A stretch of 64,000 bases of DNA from Syncephalis fuscata. Lineage: Eukaryota; Zoopagomycota; Zoopagomycetes; Zoopagales; Piptocephalidaceae. Under the pieces are notes generated by a model. The model saw nothing but the letters and a program-made list of their open reading frames with translations, did not search any database and was not told the origin of the DNA. The stretch spans positions 1 to 64,000 of the forward strand of contig JAHLTZ010000020.1 in assembly GCA_025786725.1 (NCBI GenBank), read 5' to 3'. This document shows, piece by piece, positions 1-11,979 of this stretch. Each line of letters opens with the position of its first letter. The first letter of the stretch is position 1. The translations under genes and the position numbers were made by a program.

Positions 1-261
1 GTGGGACAGAATGGGAATGATATAGGTAAATGGTGGATATATGCATAGTGGATAACGAATCTATGATGACGAGTATTTGATGACTGATGTCACTCACCAC
101 CCATCATCATGTTCAATAGATTGGACGTTATTAAATATTAGTCATTTGTCCCCCAAAAAAGCAATAAGTGTGATGATGTGACGATTAAATAAAACTCACC
201 ACTTGTCCCCATGTTCAATAGAGTGAATGTGCAGTGCAATTGCGCGAATGTTATTAAATTT
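1..261. repeat. Direct repeat, copy 1 (cut by window edge)
   Basis: This block matches 2260-2520 in direct orientation. By eye only two of 261 positions differ (near 47 and 211). A more diverged copy lies inverted at about 870-1170. The block contains two diverged sub-repeats, each carrying the 12-mer CATGTTCAATAG (108-119 and 210-221). It begins at base 1, so it probably continues upstream. No coding sense was seen. Confidence 0.9.
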
Positions 262-869
262 AGTCCTTTGACCCCCAAATCACACTACATGTAATAATGT
301 AATGATTAAATAAACAATTATAAAAATATATATATTGTTATACCATTATATGACGGTGTAAGACGGCGTAAGACGGTATAAGACGGCGTACCGCTCCGTA
401 CCGCGGCGTACCGCTCCATAAGACGGTGTAAGAAGGTATAAAACGGCGTAAGACGGCGTAAGGCGGTGTAAGACGGTATAAGACGGCGTAAGACGGTGTA
501 AGGCGGTATAAGACGGCGTACCGCTCCGTACCGCGGCGTACCGCTCCATAAGACGGTATAAGACGGCGTAAGACGGCGTAAGACGGTATAAGACGGTATA
601 AGACGGCGTAAGGCGGTGTAAGACGGTATAAGACGGTATAAGACGGCGTACCGCTGCGTACCGCTCCATACCGCTCCATACCGCTCCGTACCGCTCCATA
701 AGATGGTATAAGCCGGTGTAAGGCGGTGTAAGGCGGTATAAGAAAGTATATATCACTATACACCACTATATATCACTATATACCACTATATACCACTATA
801 TACCATTATATACCATTATATACCATTATATACCATTATATACCATTATATACCACATTATAACTTTTT
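262..869. repeat. 10-bp minisatellite between inverted arms
   Basis: From about 345 to 745 the sequence is a tandem array of 10-bp units of the type TAAGACGGYR, interspersed with TACCGCTCCR/TACCGCGGCR units. From about 745 to 860 it becomes a second 10-bp array, TATATACCAY. Open frames across this array translate to a repeating 10-residue pattern and are a by-product of the period, not genes. The array separates two arms in inverted orientation (1-330 and 870-1170), which resembles a foldback element. Confidence 0.9.
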
Positions 870-1170
870 TTAACTAAAACCGTTTATTGCTTAGTGTGAT
901 TTGGGGGTCAAATGACTTTTTTTTGTAACATTCGCGTAGTTGAACTACATTTTCGTTCTATTGAACATGGGGACAAGTGGTGAGTTTGATTTAATCGTCG
1001 CATTATTACATTTATTGTGATTTGGTGGTTAAATGACTATTTTTAATAACGCCCGATCTATTGAACATGATGATGGGCGGTGAGTGACATCAATTATCAA
1101 ATGCTCATTATTGTAGCTTTATTATCCAGTATGCATATATCCACCATTTACTTGCATTATTTCCATTCTG
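870..1170. repeat. Inverted copy of the arm repeat
   Basis: Read on the opposite strand this matches 1-310 with many substitutions. It keeps CTATTGAACATG at 958-969 and 1058-1069 and ends at the complement of the GACAGAATGG found at position 5. Together with 1-330 it forms a stem-loop-like structure around the minisatellite. Confidence 0.8.
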
Positions 1171-2259
1171 TTTATGCTGTACACTTTTATTTTATTAAAT
1201 GTTGTTGTACATTGTTATACAATATATTGACCACACTCTATCGGTTGGCGTTGTCCATTCGACTCTAGCTTTATAGTTGAATTGGCCCTTCATTACGCTT
1301 TTTCTGCTAATGACCATATTACACAGTCACAGTTGGGCATATTGATAAAGTTAACAGTAAATTAACGAATATATATACTGCAAATCCGATTGGTTCTGCG
1401 TACTCGCATGACAATTCTGGCTATAATAAACCAATAAAATAAAATGTCTAAATATTTATTGTTTTTATTTAGAATTGTATACGCATATCATAGCAATATT
1501 GGGCAAATATTGGTGAAAATAGTTAAATATAAATATAAATTTGTTTATTTATCGCTATAATTTGTTTATTATGCTAGTTTTCGATTGGTGTATAGTATAC
1601 TGGCTGCTGGCTGCCAATCTGGCTTATTCTAGTGCAGTCATTGCAGTCATTGCAGTGATTTCAGCTAATGACCATCAGTATGGTCCTTGCAGGTCCTTAC
1701 TCGTATATCAGCTGGCGTATTTTGTTTGTTTTACGTGCGTATGCATCGATTGCATTGCCCGGGTTGTTTCTGGCTATTGAGCTATGTAGTGGTACGCTTT
1801 ATTCGTTCTATTTCACTCATATTGGCCTCAATCTACACAGCACGCCACTACATCACTTCCGTTTTTTGTACCACCTTCCTAATATGGAGTATTGCCGTGA
1901 CTCGGTTTAACATTCAACTCCAAGCCCGTAGTAATACAGCCACCCATTGGGCCATTTCCGGCTGACCTTGCCATTACTGTGGATACGCATTGTTTTGCTT
2001 GATCAACACCAAAGCCATTGCTAATTGACAATTGCCGGCTTGTCTAGCAGACGGTTACAATAATTCGATTTGTTAATAATTAGCCTGGTGCAAAAATAAA
2101 CACGATTTTGGATAGAGGAAAGATGGGCGATTATAGAAAACATAAAAAGCGGTGTCAAAGCTACAGTGTGTATAGTGGAATGAGTGGAAGGAGCAAAGTA
2201 TATTGCCGCGTATAAACAATAAAATGTGTCTAGTGTATCGTAGAATGATACATAGTAGT
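1171..2259. other. Non-coding interval inside the repeat complex
   Basis: There is no convincing gene here. Three overlapping frames of 79-92 codons at 1541-1965 exist in a locally less AT-rich stretch (about 1600-2060), but none resembles a known family and they overlap each other. It may be the internal part of a transposon whose ends are the 261-bp direct repeats. Confidence 0.5.
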
Positions 2260-2520
2260 GTGGGACAGAATGGGAATGATATAGGTAAATGGTGGATATA
2301 TGCATACTGGATAACGAATCTATGATGACGAGTATTTGATGACTGATGTCACTCACCACCCATCATCATGTTCAATAGATTGGACGTTATTAAATATTAG
2401 TCATTTGTCCCCCAAAAAAGCAATAAGTGTGATGATGTGACGATTAAATAAAACTCACCACTTGTCCCCGTGTTCAATAGAGTGAATGTGCAGTGCAATT
2501 GCGCGAATGTTATTAAATTT
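2260..2520. repeat. Direct repeat, copy 2
   Basis: Nearly perfect second copy of 1-261, offset by 2259 bp. Similarity stops abruptly at 2520, where copy 1 continues into the arm sequence and this copy continues into unrelated AT-rich DNA. Confidence 0.92.
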
Positions 2521-2849
2521 GGTTATTTAACACAAAAGTCATACTAGATTACTAATAGAAAATAAATAATTATAATAAAATAAAAAACAAATGACATTTT
2601 ATCGTCAATACGTTGCTCAATTACAGGGTGAACGTTACGAATAAGTTGCATAATAAATAGTTACATGATTATAATATTGTAATTATATACTGTAACAATA
2701 TGATATAACTTTAAATAAGTCTTAATTTAATGTAATGTAGTGTTTAAATCAATACTATTTCGTTTATCTCTTATTTAAACCAATGTAGTTGTATACAACT
2801 TCTACCATTTACATGGAGCAACTACAACAATATCCATAAAGAAATATCA
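2521..2849. other. AT-rich intergenic region
   Basis: Nothing recognised. It forms the 3' flank of the MscL gene. Confidence 0.5.
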
Positions 2850-3682
2850 TCAAGTCTGAATCAAATTGCCACTAGTGCCACGTTCGCCGTGATCTTGCAC
2901 GACGGCCGTGCAGAATTTACACCGCCGTGCCTCGGGATGAATAGTTTCCATACATTCGTCGCATCTACGCTCGGGTGGCGAGTCGGCCACTTCTTCCTCC
3001 TTGTGACTGCGACGAAACGCCATGGCGACTATAGAAATGGCATGAGTAATGGCAAATGGATTTGTTAGTAACTGCTGCTTGTCATAGTAATTCAATTATA
3101 ATAATTATTGTTACACTTACGACGGACAAACCAGAATAGCATAAATGAAATAATAATAAAATTGATGCCTGCCATGGCAAATCGACCGCCATTAATGGTT
3201 CTATAGTATATATCGTTAGTATCAGGTATTATTTATTAAGCGAGCACAAGCATTGTAAATAAAACTATACTTACACAGCTCCGTCGGCATGTGCTTCTTC
3301 AATCGTCTTGTAGCCGGCATGAGATTTACCTTTCTTGATAACCCAGAACATGTTCTCAAGATCACGGCCTCCTACAACTAAGCCAATAGGTGGAGTAATA
3401 ATATCATCCTAGAGACTGCTAAGCCACCCCACTCGTTGTTATCGATAACTAAACACGCTTACCACAAACGAAGTAACAATGCCGGAAAAGGCTGCACCAA
3501 TTACAATACCTAGATAAGAGGGGCGCGTTAGAAGCCGTGTATATGTAAAGCGCAAGACAGCCAGTAATACACTTACCAACACCAAGGTCAATGACCGAGC
3601 CTTGAGCAATGAAGGCTTTGAAATCGGCCCAAATACTCGTAGTCGTGCTACGTGCTTGGCCAAGTAGATGATGAGTAGACAT
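2850..3682 (-). CDS. Large-conductance mechanosensitive channel (MscL family), 5 exons
   Basis: Predicted stretch-activated membrane channel that releases solutes on hypo-osmotic shock. Exons on the minus strand: 3577-3682, 3463-3509, 3275-3408, 3121-3200, 2850-3028. They sum to 546 nt (181 aa) with GT-AG introns and no frame problem. The N-terminal amphipathic segment and first helix read ADFKAFIAQGSVIDLGVG, then VIGAAFSGIVTSFV, then TPPIGLVVGG, which is the MscL order (ion-pore helix TM1, loop). TM2 is FAMAGINFIIISFMLFWFV. The tail carries two CxxC pairs (CDEC, CKFC), the zinc-ribbon-like extension seen on some bacterial MscL. At 181 aa it is longer than the roughly 136 aa E. coli protein. 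The introns rule out bacterial contamination. Its cellular membrane is not evident. Confidence 0.88.
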
Positions 3683-4960
3683 TGTTGCGGCAAGTATATC
3701 AATAGTATAAACAAATGAGAACAAAGAGAGTAGGTGGTCGATAAATAAAGCAAAAAAGGCGGTGATAGTTTTAACGTTTGCTTTTAGCAATTTGCCTCAA
3801 TATAGCATCCACGAATTACAACAATTAAATGACGTCATCTACAAATGCCGTGCAGTGCGTCACATGAACACTGCATTGAATCAACCAGTGATTTGTATTA
3901 CACTTTATTGTTATTTGTTTGGTTAGGACCATCGAGTGTTTTATAGTACAAGCAAAGGTAGGAAGCAAATATTTGAAAATAACAATCATGTTTTTACAAA
4001 AATCTAGTAAATAATCTAAAATATAGGCATAGCAGCTACTACCTTGTTTAGGAATGTATAGAGATAGCGATCTTTATATTAGTTGCTGATCATACATACT
4101 AATAGTATTATTATTATTGCTTCATATTTTATTTACTTTGTAAATCTACAAAATAGATCGTACAGCTACTATATTGCAACAAAAACTTAATTTCCGTAAA
4201 TTAACCTGTATTTATAAACCAATAGACTGTACTACAGACAAGTTGAAATGTACCAATATGTGATAATATATAAAGTTCTAAGTGACTATAAAAATACTAG
4301 ATGCATAGTAGCTACAGTGGTTTATATATATTGAGAATAATTTCTTTGCATTAGCTGTTGCGTACAGCAAAATAAAAATGTAAATAATTGGAAATTTTCA
4401 ATCCAATCCTCTGATTTAATGTAAATATTACTGGTAAATTGTTTTATGGCATTATAAGCCACTATAACTTGCAAAAAAACAAAATAATAGATGAGATTTC
4501 AATAGCATATAATTTTTACCACTCTTAGAATGTAGAAGTTTATAAAAAGGATTTATTAAAAGTTGTTTTTGCTATCGCATATAAAAAGAAAAAACATATT
4601 TTAGTTTCAGGCAAGTTAATGAGAGCTGAAATGCTATACATATAACTAATTGATGTTTTCGCAGATGTCTAAGTTGCACGGTTTTATGGAATAGCAGTGA
4701 TGAACATACCTAAACATTTACAATAATTACTATCGACTATTGCAATTTAGTTTTAGTACACACAACTATTAAGCAAGATAAAGCCATTTAAGTTAACGGA
4801 TCAGTCACTTATTTACTTGCCTAAATAAATAAATCGTTTATTTAATTAATTTCAAAAAATGCTGGTAGTGGTGCTGTAAATTTATTAACAGACAATCTGG
4901 TAGTTTTAGCAATCCATGGGATAAAATGATCTATACGAGCATAGAATCCCATATTACCTT
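3683..4960. other. AT-rich intergenic region between MscL and trypsin 1
   Basis: No gene, RNA or repeat recognised. It includes the MscL promoter side (3683-3900) and the 3' region of trypsin 1. Homology to the other trypsins shows the original C-terminal coding sequence runs in a shifted frame from about 4975 down to about 4844. Confidence 0.5.
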
Positions 4961-5761
4961 CTAAACCACAAATTTCTGTATTTTGTCTAGTAAGTTATGG
5001 CCAAAACTGGTAACACCGGCCTGTAGCCATGCTGCGGCAGCTTTTTCACCGACAGTACTGTTAGAATTTGCTATTTCGACCAATAGAGGCCCCCCAGAGT
5101 CTCCAAGACAGGTGTCTTTTCCAGGTACATCTTCAGTGCACAGCAATTGGTCACTGTATAAGGGATAATCTGGATTAACTTCAGTACAAAACTCCGTACT
5201 TCCATTGGGAAGATCAACTCTATTTAGTTTTGGTGTCAATTTTTGTGTTTGATCTCTGCCCCATCCAATAGCTGTAAACATTTGATCTACTGATAGTTTG
5301 GATGTGTCGTTTATAAGTTTGACAGATTGAATGGCATTGGTGAATTTAAGTGGACGCCTCAATTCTAACAAACCAACATCATGGCTAATAGTGGTTCCGT
5401 TATATTTGGGGTGTGCATAAATTTTTTTTGGAATAACTAAATTATTATTTATATTCGAGTTCAATCCAATGTTAATGCCATATTTTGACGGATCGTTTAA
5501 AATTATTTTTCCTGCTTCTTCGGATTCTTTAACAGCTACTACACAATGAGCGGCTGTTAAAATCCAACGATCTCCAATAATGGAGCCCGTGCATGTATTG
5601 ATTTCATCGTATAAAAGATGCACAGCAAACGGAAACGCAGTGACTGTGGTGTTGTTGCCTCCAGCAATTTTCATTACTGGATTGAATGGGGTGGCTTTTG
5701 CCATGTATGATGTTGCAATCACAATGGCAGTCAACGTTGTAATAAAGTCCAGCTTAAACAT
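4844..5761 (-). pseudogene. Secreted trypsin-like serine protease (S1), copy 1, C-terminal frameshift
   Basis: One of four paralogous secreted S1 proteases in the window. The start at 5761 (MFKLDF) is chosen by match to the paralogues; an upstream ATG at 5869 is in frame. A signal peptide is followed by a short propeptide ending in K and the activation motif IAGG. The triad is present: His in TAAHC, Asp in HDVGLLEL, Ser in GDSGGP. The residue six before the catalytic Ser (position 189) is Asp, giving true trypsin specificity. The open frame ends at 4961 after LLDKIQKFVV. The paralogues' C-terminus (CG-EGN-GFYAR... to a stop near 4844) continues in another frame, so one base appears missing at about 4972-4990. 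As written, the last Cys, which pairs with the Cys before the active Ser, and the terminal helix are lost. It could be a real pseudogene or an assembly indel. Confidence 0.85.
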
Positions 5762-7079
5762 TGTTGTAAACGTCGGCAGTGCTGATGTGTAAATGGAGTA
5801 ATGGCACTGTCCGCGAATACTAGAAATTTGGATAATATAGGTAATAAATGCGATGTTTGGGATTTGCAACTGTTCTTTACCTGAAAATAATTTGGTATTT
5901 AAATAGTAGTATTAAACAATCAAGTTTTTGGAATACAATATTGGCTTGTTTTCTTTGTTCTTGGACCCACACATGAAACCAACATAGCATGCTTTATACT
6001 ACCATAAGCACTTTTTTTATTGCAACAAGGTTATTTTATTTACTCAAAATAACGATTAAGCAATAAACGATACAGATAGTAAATAAATTAAATTTAGCTA
6101 TCAATCAATATTGGTGCTAAGCTATTTTTTGGTATAAACTGCAACGCTACAAAATTAAAACTAAAAGCAATAATAAATAAATCCATTGTTTTTTGGGGGC
6201 TGTTATTATTATTTGGACCCGCACAATATTAATACTGCTACATTGTAACATGCTGACCATTTTAGACTGGGTACTATCCCCAATATGCCTTTCTATATAT
6301 GTTGGAATAGTAGATGTAAGCTACTACCCCATAAAATCTTTCCTATTGCATTGTTCTATAAGTCTTTGTCATAATAATAAAATATTGTTGTTTATGTGTT
6401 GCATTCTTTGTAAAGCTATGAAATAAAATGTACACATAAACAGAATGTAATTATACGAAATGGGTTAATTAACATTATTATTATATTACTGTGAGTTTAG
6501 AGATAAGAATATGTATTAAATTACTCGGCATAGATATATTAAAATACTCGTGCAGCATACGCTCACTAAAATACATATATTAACTCTCCATCATACAATA
6601 AAACATTAACGTTTACTCTATTCTACTTTATTAATTAGTCAGTTGTCTTATCGTTACAATATAGGAGAAATACATTAATTCTATTTCGTTTAGCAATTCA
6701 GCATTTTGCTTTTTAGATTATGCTAGCGCTTTATCACTTTATTGGCAATGTATTAAATAATTAAAATTATTATTTAAACTATATGTAACTTTATTTAATT
6801 TCATTTCATTATATTAACAATTTTATTGGCAACACATTCTATGATAATGGCTTTTGGCGTCAAATAATATTGATTCATTTTTTATAAATACAAACAATAT
6901 TATGCAAATATCTTTATGCTATCTGTTGTAGAATACTTAATAGCAGCGCAAATAAGTAGCGTCAGTTTGTTATTATTGTACATATATGTAATTAAACCGC
7001 AATAAACTATTGTTTTTTGTTTTATAATATTTGCTATTTATTCTTGCAATCGCTTTAATTCAGGAATTTAACTGAATTG
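5762..7079. promoter_or_regulatory. Upstream region of trypsin 1 with conserved non-coding block
   Basis: About 5940-6380 is nearly identical, in inverted orientation, to 49000-49425 upstream of trypsin 3, and more weakly similar to 46780-47050 upstream of trypsin 2. It contains the inverted repeat TAGTAG-N7-CTACTA at 6308-6326, 547 bp upstream of the start codon. A 78-codon frame at 6193-6426 lies inside the block but is probably incidental. From 6430 to 7079 the DNA is AT-rich and featureless. Confidence 0.65.
6308..6326. promoter_or_regulatory. TAGTAG-N7-CTACTA inverted repeat, upstream of trypsin 1
   Basis: 19-bp palindromic site, identical (allowing for orientation) to 46917-46935 and 49040-49058. 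Candidate binding site for a dimeric regulator of the trypsin genes, or a small RNA hairpin. Function is inferred only from conservation and position. Confidence 0.5.
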
Positions 7080-7530
7080 TACTTTGTTTCCCCATATTTT
7101 GAGTCCCTAAAGTAAAATTCGTTTCAATTAAATTCATGCTATTATACGCAACATAGTTATATTACTTCATATTAAAATGCTATTAATAAATCGATTTAAA
7201 TAAAGAATGTAGTATGTTATTTAATTTCTTTGAAATATTTGAGGCCGATTATTGCTGTTGTTAGCCATATGTAGAAAAATGCTTGAATATTAACATATTA
7301 CAATGAGTTACATTCACTACGATTACAGCCATGTTAGCTATTTTAGCAATGATATCAACAATTATCTAGTTAATTGTTATATTTGATTGTGCTATTATTG
7401 TTGCACTAATATATACATGCTATGTTTTAATTCATTTTTTAACCTTTAATTTTAATAACACCCAATCTATTGAACATGATGATGGGCGGTAAATGATATC
7501 AAATATCAAATTATAATGCATTGAATACTT
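7080..7530. repeat. Dispersed repeat, copy also at 16905-17275
   Basis: About 400 bp aligns with 16905-17275 at moderate identity. Shared landmarks include TTTAATTTCTTTGAAA, AACATATTACAATGAGTT and GATTGTGCTA. It ends with the arm motif CTATTGAACATG (7467-7478) followed by ATGATGGGCGG, as in the 1-2.5 kb repeat complex. No coding sense; likely the terminal part of an old transposon. It sits immediately before the Fanzor remnant. Confidence 0.75.
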
Positions 7531-7569
7531 TACAGCAACCATAATATGGATTATCATTTATTAACATCT

Positions 7570-8008
7570 ACACTAGCACACAGCCTCTACCTATTCACCC
7601 ACTTAATGATAAAATTCCACTTATTGCTTTTGGAGCTGTCCGATTTGCCATTTCTATAAAAGGCAAGGTTGCTGGACTGGCCAATCGTTGCAGAAGATGC
7701 TCAAAACTGCTGGGCAACAAGGATTTTTGGTGATCGTAGATATTGATGAATACAATACATCAAAGTCTGTTTCAAATGAAAGAAAAAGATGGCAGATTTA
7801 CATCTCGAAGAACACAACAGCACAATGCATAGCGTACTTGCTTGTCAAAACAATGATTGCCGTACGGCATGGTAGCGTGATGTTAATGCAGCAGAAACAT
7901 ACACAGTATATTCAGTACAATGGCCAGTGACGAACCAAAGCCTTCTGATTTCTTACCACTACTATTATAAGAAATCAAACTGCACTGTTGCATCAACATC
8001 ATAATCAA
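7570..8008 (+). pseudogene. Degenerate Fanzor (eukaryotic TnpB-like nuclease) C-terminal fragment
   Basis: Across three frames the sequence encodes, in order, a PLIAFG block with a following KG motif, DEYNTSK, a CFK with a stop where the partner Cys is expected, VLACQNNDC, and an RDVNAAE motif preceded by a stop. This order (DEYxTSK, zinc-binding Cys pairs, RDxNAA) is the C-terminal RuvC/zinc-ribbon region of TnpB and Fanzor proteins, RNA-guided DNA nucleases carried by transposons. The frame changes at about 7690 and 7760 and two in-frame stops show it is dead. The 80-codon open frame at 7688-7930 is only part of it. No N-terminal half was seen upstream, where the dispersed repeat lies instead. 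Confidence 0.72.
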
Positions 8009-8670
8009 ACCATAATATGTTATTGTAAGTAGCATGAATACTATTTAACATTTATTAATACTGATATTGGATATTGGAAATAGTGCTGATTAATTAAGAC
8101 ACTGATAAATTCAATTGGAGTTGATATGATACTACAACAAATACCACTTCTTAGTAGTAAAAACTGGTTTAGTAGTAAAAACTGGTTAAAGGTTTAATAT
8201 TCGAGTTATTGAATTTTTGTCCTTCAGTTTAAGGATAGAGGCTCAAAGCACAGCTCTCAAAATTAAATAAAACAAAGCGGATCATTATATTGTTTTATTT
8301 ATGGTTGTACTCCTTATTTGATTATTTGTATTTTACAAAGCTATATTGCTAAGAACTGTTAATTTAACATGCAAATAAAATCATAGCTAATTCATTGACA
8401 AACTTTTATTCATAAACACCAAGCCTTGCAATAATGAAAGACAAAACACACTCAAATCAAAAAAGTATGCATCAAAGTAACGATCTATTTGTTGGTGCTC
8501 GTTAGTTGGACAACTAATAACAATAACTTTACTTACAAGTAAATGCCATCCTTTAGATACATACGTGCACGCTAAGAGATAAAAATTCATACATAAATCA
8601 CGCTGTCGATGATCTAGTAATTCAGTTCAAGTTAGGCTCTAGCCAATCAACCATCTAATATGATCAGTAC
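8009..8670. other. Intergenic region 3' of SEY1
   Basis: AT-rich. It contains a short tandem duplication (TAGTAGTAAAAACTGGTTTAG at about 8152-8186). Nothing else recognised. Confidence 0.4.
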
Positions 8671-11600
8671 TTACCGCAAAGGTGTCATGGGCACTGCTTC
8701 CCCTTCACTGTTGCTGTTAGTTGAATTACGTGAATTCGCCACCGAATTGACAACATGATCTTTTATCATAGTCGCACCCTGTGAGGCAATGCCACGTGCC
8801 ATACGCTCAAATGGTCCCGCCAAATTCAATACCCAACAACGTAGCCAACAAATCCAAGCGTTGAAAACAAAACCAGATACATAGGCGACGTAAGAATGGT
8901 AATAAACTCGTTCCATCCAAGAACGCAAACCAATACAATCATCCAATAGGGAACCTTGGCTTCGGTAGCCACAATAGATCGCTTTGCTTCAAGGAACATA
9001 GCTTCCGCTTCACGACGGAAACGCGTATTAATATCCTGTTGCTTACTGGCACTGTAAATAGTCAGAGTCTCGGTATAGTCAAATTCCTAATTAACAACAA
9101 CAACAATAGCAACAATATTATTATTAGTACTACTGCTTGTTAACAATAAATGCTGCATAGCTTACAGGATCATCGGCAAAATGGTCTGGCACTTCTAATT
9201 CACTCTTTGACCAGTCCATACGAGCAAATAATGGAATCAGTTTGAACGCCTAAATATGCCAATATAAGTATATGTCAATGGTTAATAACGCCATCTTGTA
9301 GCTTACCTCGTTCTTGGCTTGTTGAAAGTATGAATCCATATCATCTTCTGGTTTCCATACACGTGGTAGACCTTGCTCATCATAGCGGAATTTCTCTTCC
9401 AAACTAATAGCCGGGTGTTAGTATAAACATTGTTGACAGCGCCAGTATTGAATGCCCTAAGCAATCGCCACTTACCGATTCCTTAGTTTGATCAACACCA
9501 TATTGTCGGCCAATTCATCTCGAACCTTCTTATTGAGGCATTCCCATCCACGACGGCGTAAACGGGTAGCACAGTCCTTTTGCTCCGTTTCTCCTGCACC
9601 AAATCCTATATAATAAATAAATTGCTAATTAGCTACTTTAATTTTACACTAAAAGAACGTACGTTCAGCTCGGTCGATCAGCTTTTGCTCGGCATCTTCT
9701 TCAACTTGCTTATAGTTATCAAATATAAGCTTCCATAACTCTGGCTTAGCTTCATTCAAATGTAATCCAACCAATTCTTCAACTTCTTTACGTATCGATT
9801 TCTATTGTTACTAGTTAGCCATTGGATCTATTATTATTGCTTCAATCAAATTCACCTCAAATGTAGTAATCATTTTGTTAATTTCTTCAACACGTCGCTG
9901 AGCAGCAATCTCTGACAAGTCCTCTTCCAACTGTTCGCGTGTATCCTCCACGGTCCAGTCGGTATCCTCCAAAAGAATGGCTGTTATTGTAAATCCAACC
10001 AAATTAATAATAAGCTTTAATCACTTCAACACACAGCCTACCTTGAGCACCTGACTTGAACTGATCCAATACAGCTTCACGGGCCTCAGTTACCACATGA
10101 AGGAAATCGTAAGTGGCACCCGCCATACGCTCTTGCAACAAACTACCAAATTGCTGTGTTGCTCGCTTGTGCAAATTTTTCAACTGACCCAAAAACAACA
10201 CGTGCAATGTTGCGTGGCATTTAGCCGTCATTTCTTCTCGCTTTCGTTGGTACACTTGCTGGTGATAACGACTGGCATTTTTGTCGAATGCCGCTATATA
10301 TCAATATCACAGTTAGTCATCAATATACAAAATACTCCATCAACTAACCTAGTGCTTCTGTCAAATAAGTCTTCATATTTTCGCCTAGTACGTCGACCAC
10401 CTTGCCGGACTCTATTGGCCGCTGGAATGGCTTAACGCCTGTCATAAACTCTGCATAGGCAGCCTACATAGGATATTTAGTCAATGTCACATCCAACACC
10501 CTTGTTAAACTGGTTACATTTAGAATTTCGTCACAACGATATTGGGCCAATAATTCTTGCTGTGTAGGCAAATCCAAGTCGCGGTTGGTAATAATCTTCT
10601 CCCAAATAGCCGATGCATAATGCGGGAATCCATCGGCGGGGATTCTTTTATGATACCGTGGTCTGAATACATAGTTTTCATCTTGTTTATCCATAAATCT
10701 TATTTATATAAAACAACAATAGTAATAGTCGTTAGTCGTCCATCTTATAATATAGTTTGACTATTACCGGTTACGGAGTACATCAACCGAGTCGTCAAAC
10801 TTTTCCGGCATTAAAATCTTATGAGGCAGAGCCGTAAACATCGTATCAAAGAAATCGGTAATATTACAATCCTCCAATCCTTCAGGCTATTTATATAACA
10901 TTGCACATTAATATTTAACTCTAATTTATAAATAATCATTTTACACCCACCTTTGATAATTCACGCCATATCTTCTCCAAATCCGTAGTAACCGTACGGG
11001 CCAGATTCTCCAATGGTGTATTGCCAATAAAATCACGAATCACAAAAAACAGCAGTGTCTTCTCTTTTCTGTGATTATTATGTTAGCCTACTATGTCTAT
11101 ATTCGTTTATTCATGTGACTTGCCCTTTCTTTTGGAATAGCTGCAGATTAACTTCAAAGACAGTTTTAAGTAATCCCATATTGGCACCATTGTAGAGTCC
11201 AACCATGTGTTCCCACAAATTAACAATCATTACTTCGGCCGTGGCCAAGGAAAACAATGCGCTTTTTCGTTCAAAGTCCTAATATTTAAATAAACACGTA
11301 TACATTATAGGTTACTGTTGTTGATACTCGTAATTACAATGTTATTACCTGATTCTCGCCTCGTTCGCGACCGTCCGTGCCTTCCACATCCATTACTAGC
11401 ACATCCATGCCAATGCCCTTACTCATCCAAATGCCTACGACAAATTGTTAGCAATGGTATGTAAACTAGCCACATCACCTACCTTTGGTCGTTTGTTGAC
11501 GAGTATTCTCTTCCATGGTAGCAAACTTGGTGCCAAATAATTTATTCAATAACGTGCCTAGATTAACCAAGCAAACCAATAAGCACCTACCCAACCGTGC

Positions 11601-11979
11601 TATATTTATTTCCTCTTACTTTTACCAGTACTTTGTGAACCAAACACTGCTACTACATTATAATCAAATCCTTGATCGGCCAGCTTCCATTCTGCGTCCA
11701 TATATTTGCCCACATCCTCCCTTTATGCAATAAAGCCAAATGGCCCTTTAGCTTAACTAAAACCAACACCATGACGAAGCTCACTTACGAGAAATTTTGC
11801 TCGCCGTCAATCAGCTGCAAGCTTTTACACTTTTCTTGATTTATACCATTAGCTGCCGAGCCAGCTTTTGGACCGGCAGCGTCGGCAGGCGGACAGTTGG
11901 TTTCGGTCGGGTTGGTAGACGACATTAGCTTAGATAGATCCTGATCAACAGTAGAAGCAGTAGAAAGCAATTCGGTCAT
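8671..11979 (-). CDS. SEY1: SEY1/RHD3-family dynamin-like GTPase, many exons, one apparent frameshift
   Basis: ER-membrane GTPase that drives homotypic ER fusion and maintains the tubular network. The start is the ATG at 11979. Exon 1 ends at 11789 and an LIDGEQNFS segment matches the region before the family GTPase domain. The next exon has [20 protein letters not shown] and the P-loop GSQSTGKS split by an intron. TRQQTTKG (switch region) and [12 protein letters not shown] follow near 11350-11480. Ten or more exons cover the helical middle domain. Near the C-terminus, [18 protein letters not shown] and the following hydrophobic stretch form the paired membrane hairpin. That hairpin and the downstream [11 protein letters not shown] segment lie in different frames; one base appears missing at about 8825-8840. 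The stop at 8671-8673 overlaps a GTAAGT, so a further small exon cannot be excluded. Confidence 0.88.

Noticed and set aside
338-766. Two long overlapping minus-strand frames of 136-142 codons
   Set aside because: They are the 10-bp minisatellite read in different frames (repeating YRLTPSYAVL-type pattern). There is no codon bias or homology.
1541-1965. Three overlapping plus-strand frames of 79-92 codons
   Set aside because: Mutually overlapping, hydrophobic by base composition, no recognisable family, inside a repeat complex.
2850-3682. Bacterial contamination, suggested by MscL
   Set aside because: Four in-frame GT-AG introns and flanking eukaryotic genes.
6193-6426. Small hydrophobic protein conserved divergently upstream of three trypsins (also 48880-49173 and 46781-47140)
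   Set aside because: The shared residues fall where the DNA itself is identical, with no excess of silent changes, and the ends of the frames differ in all three. DNA-level conservation explains it.
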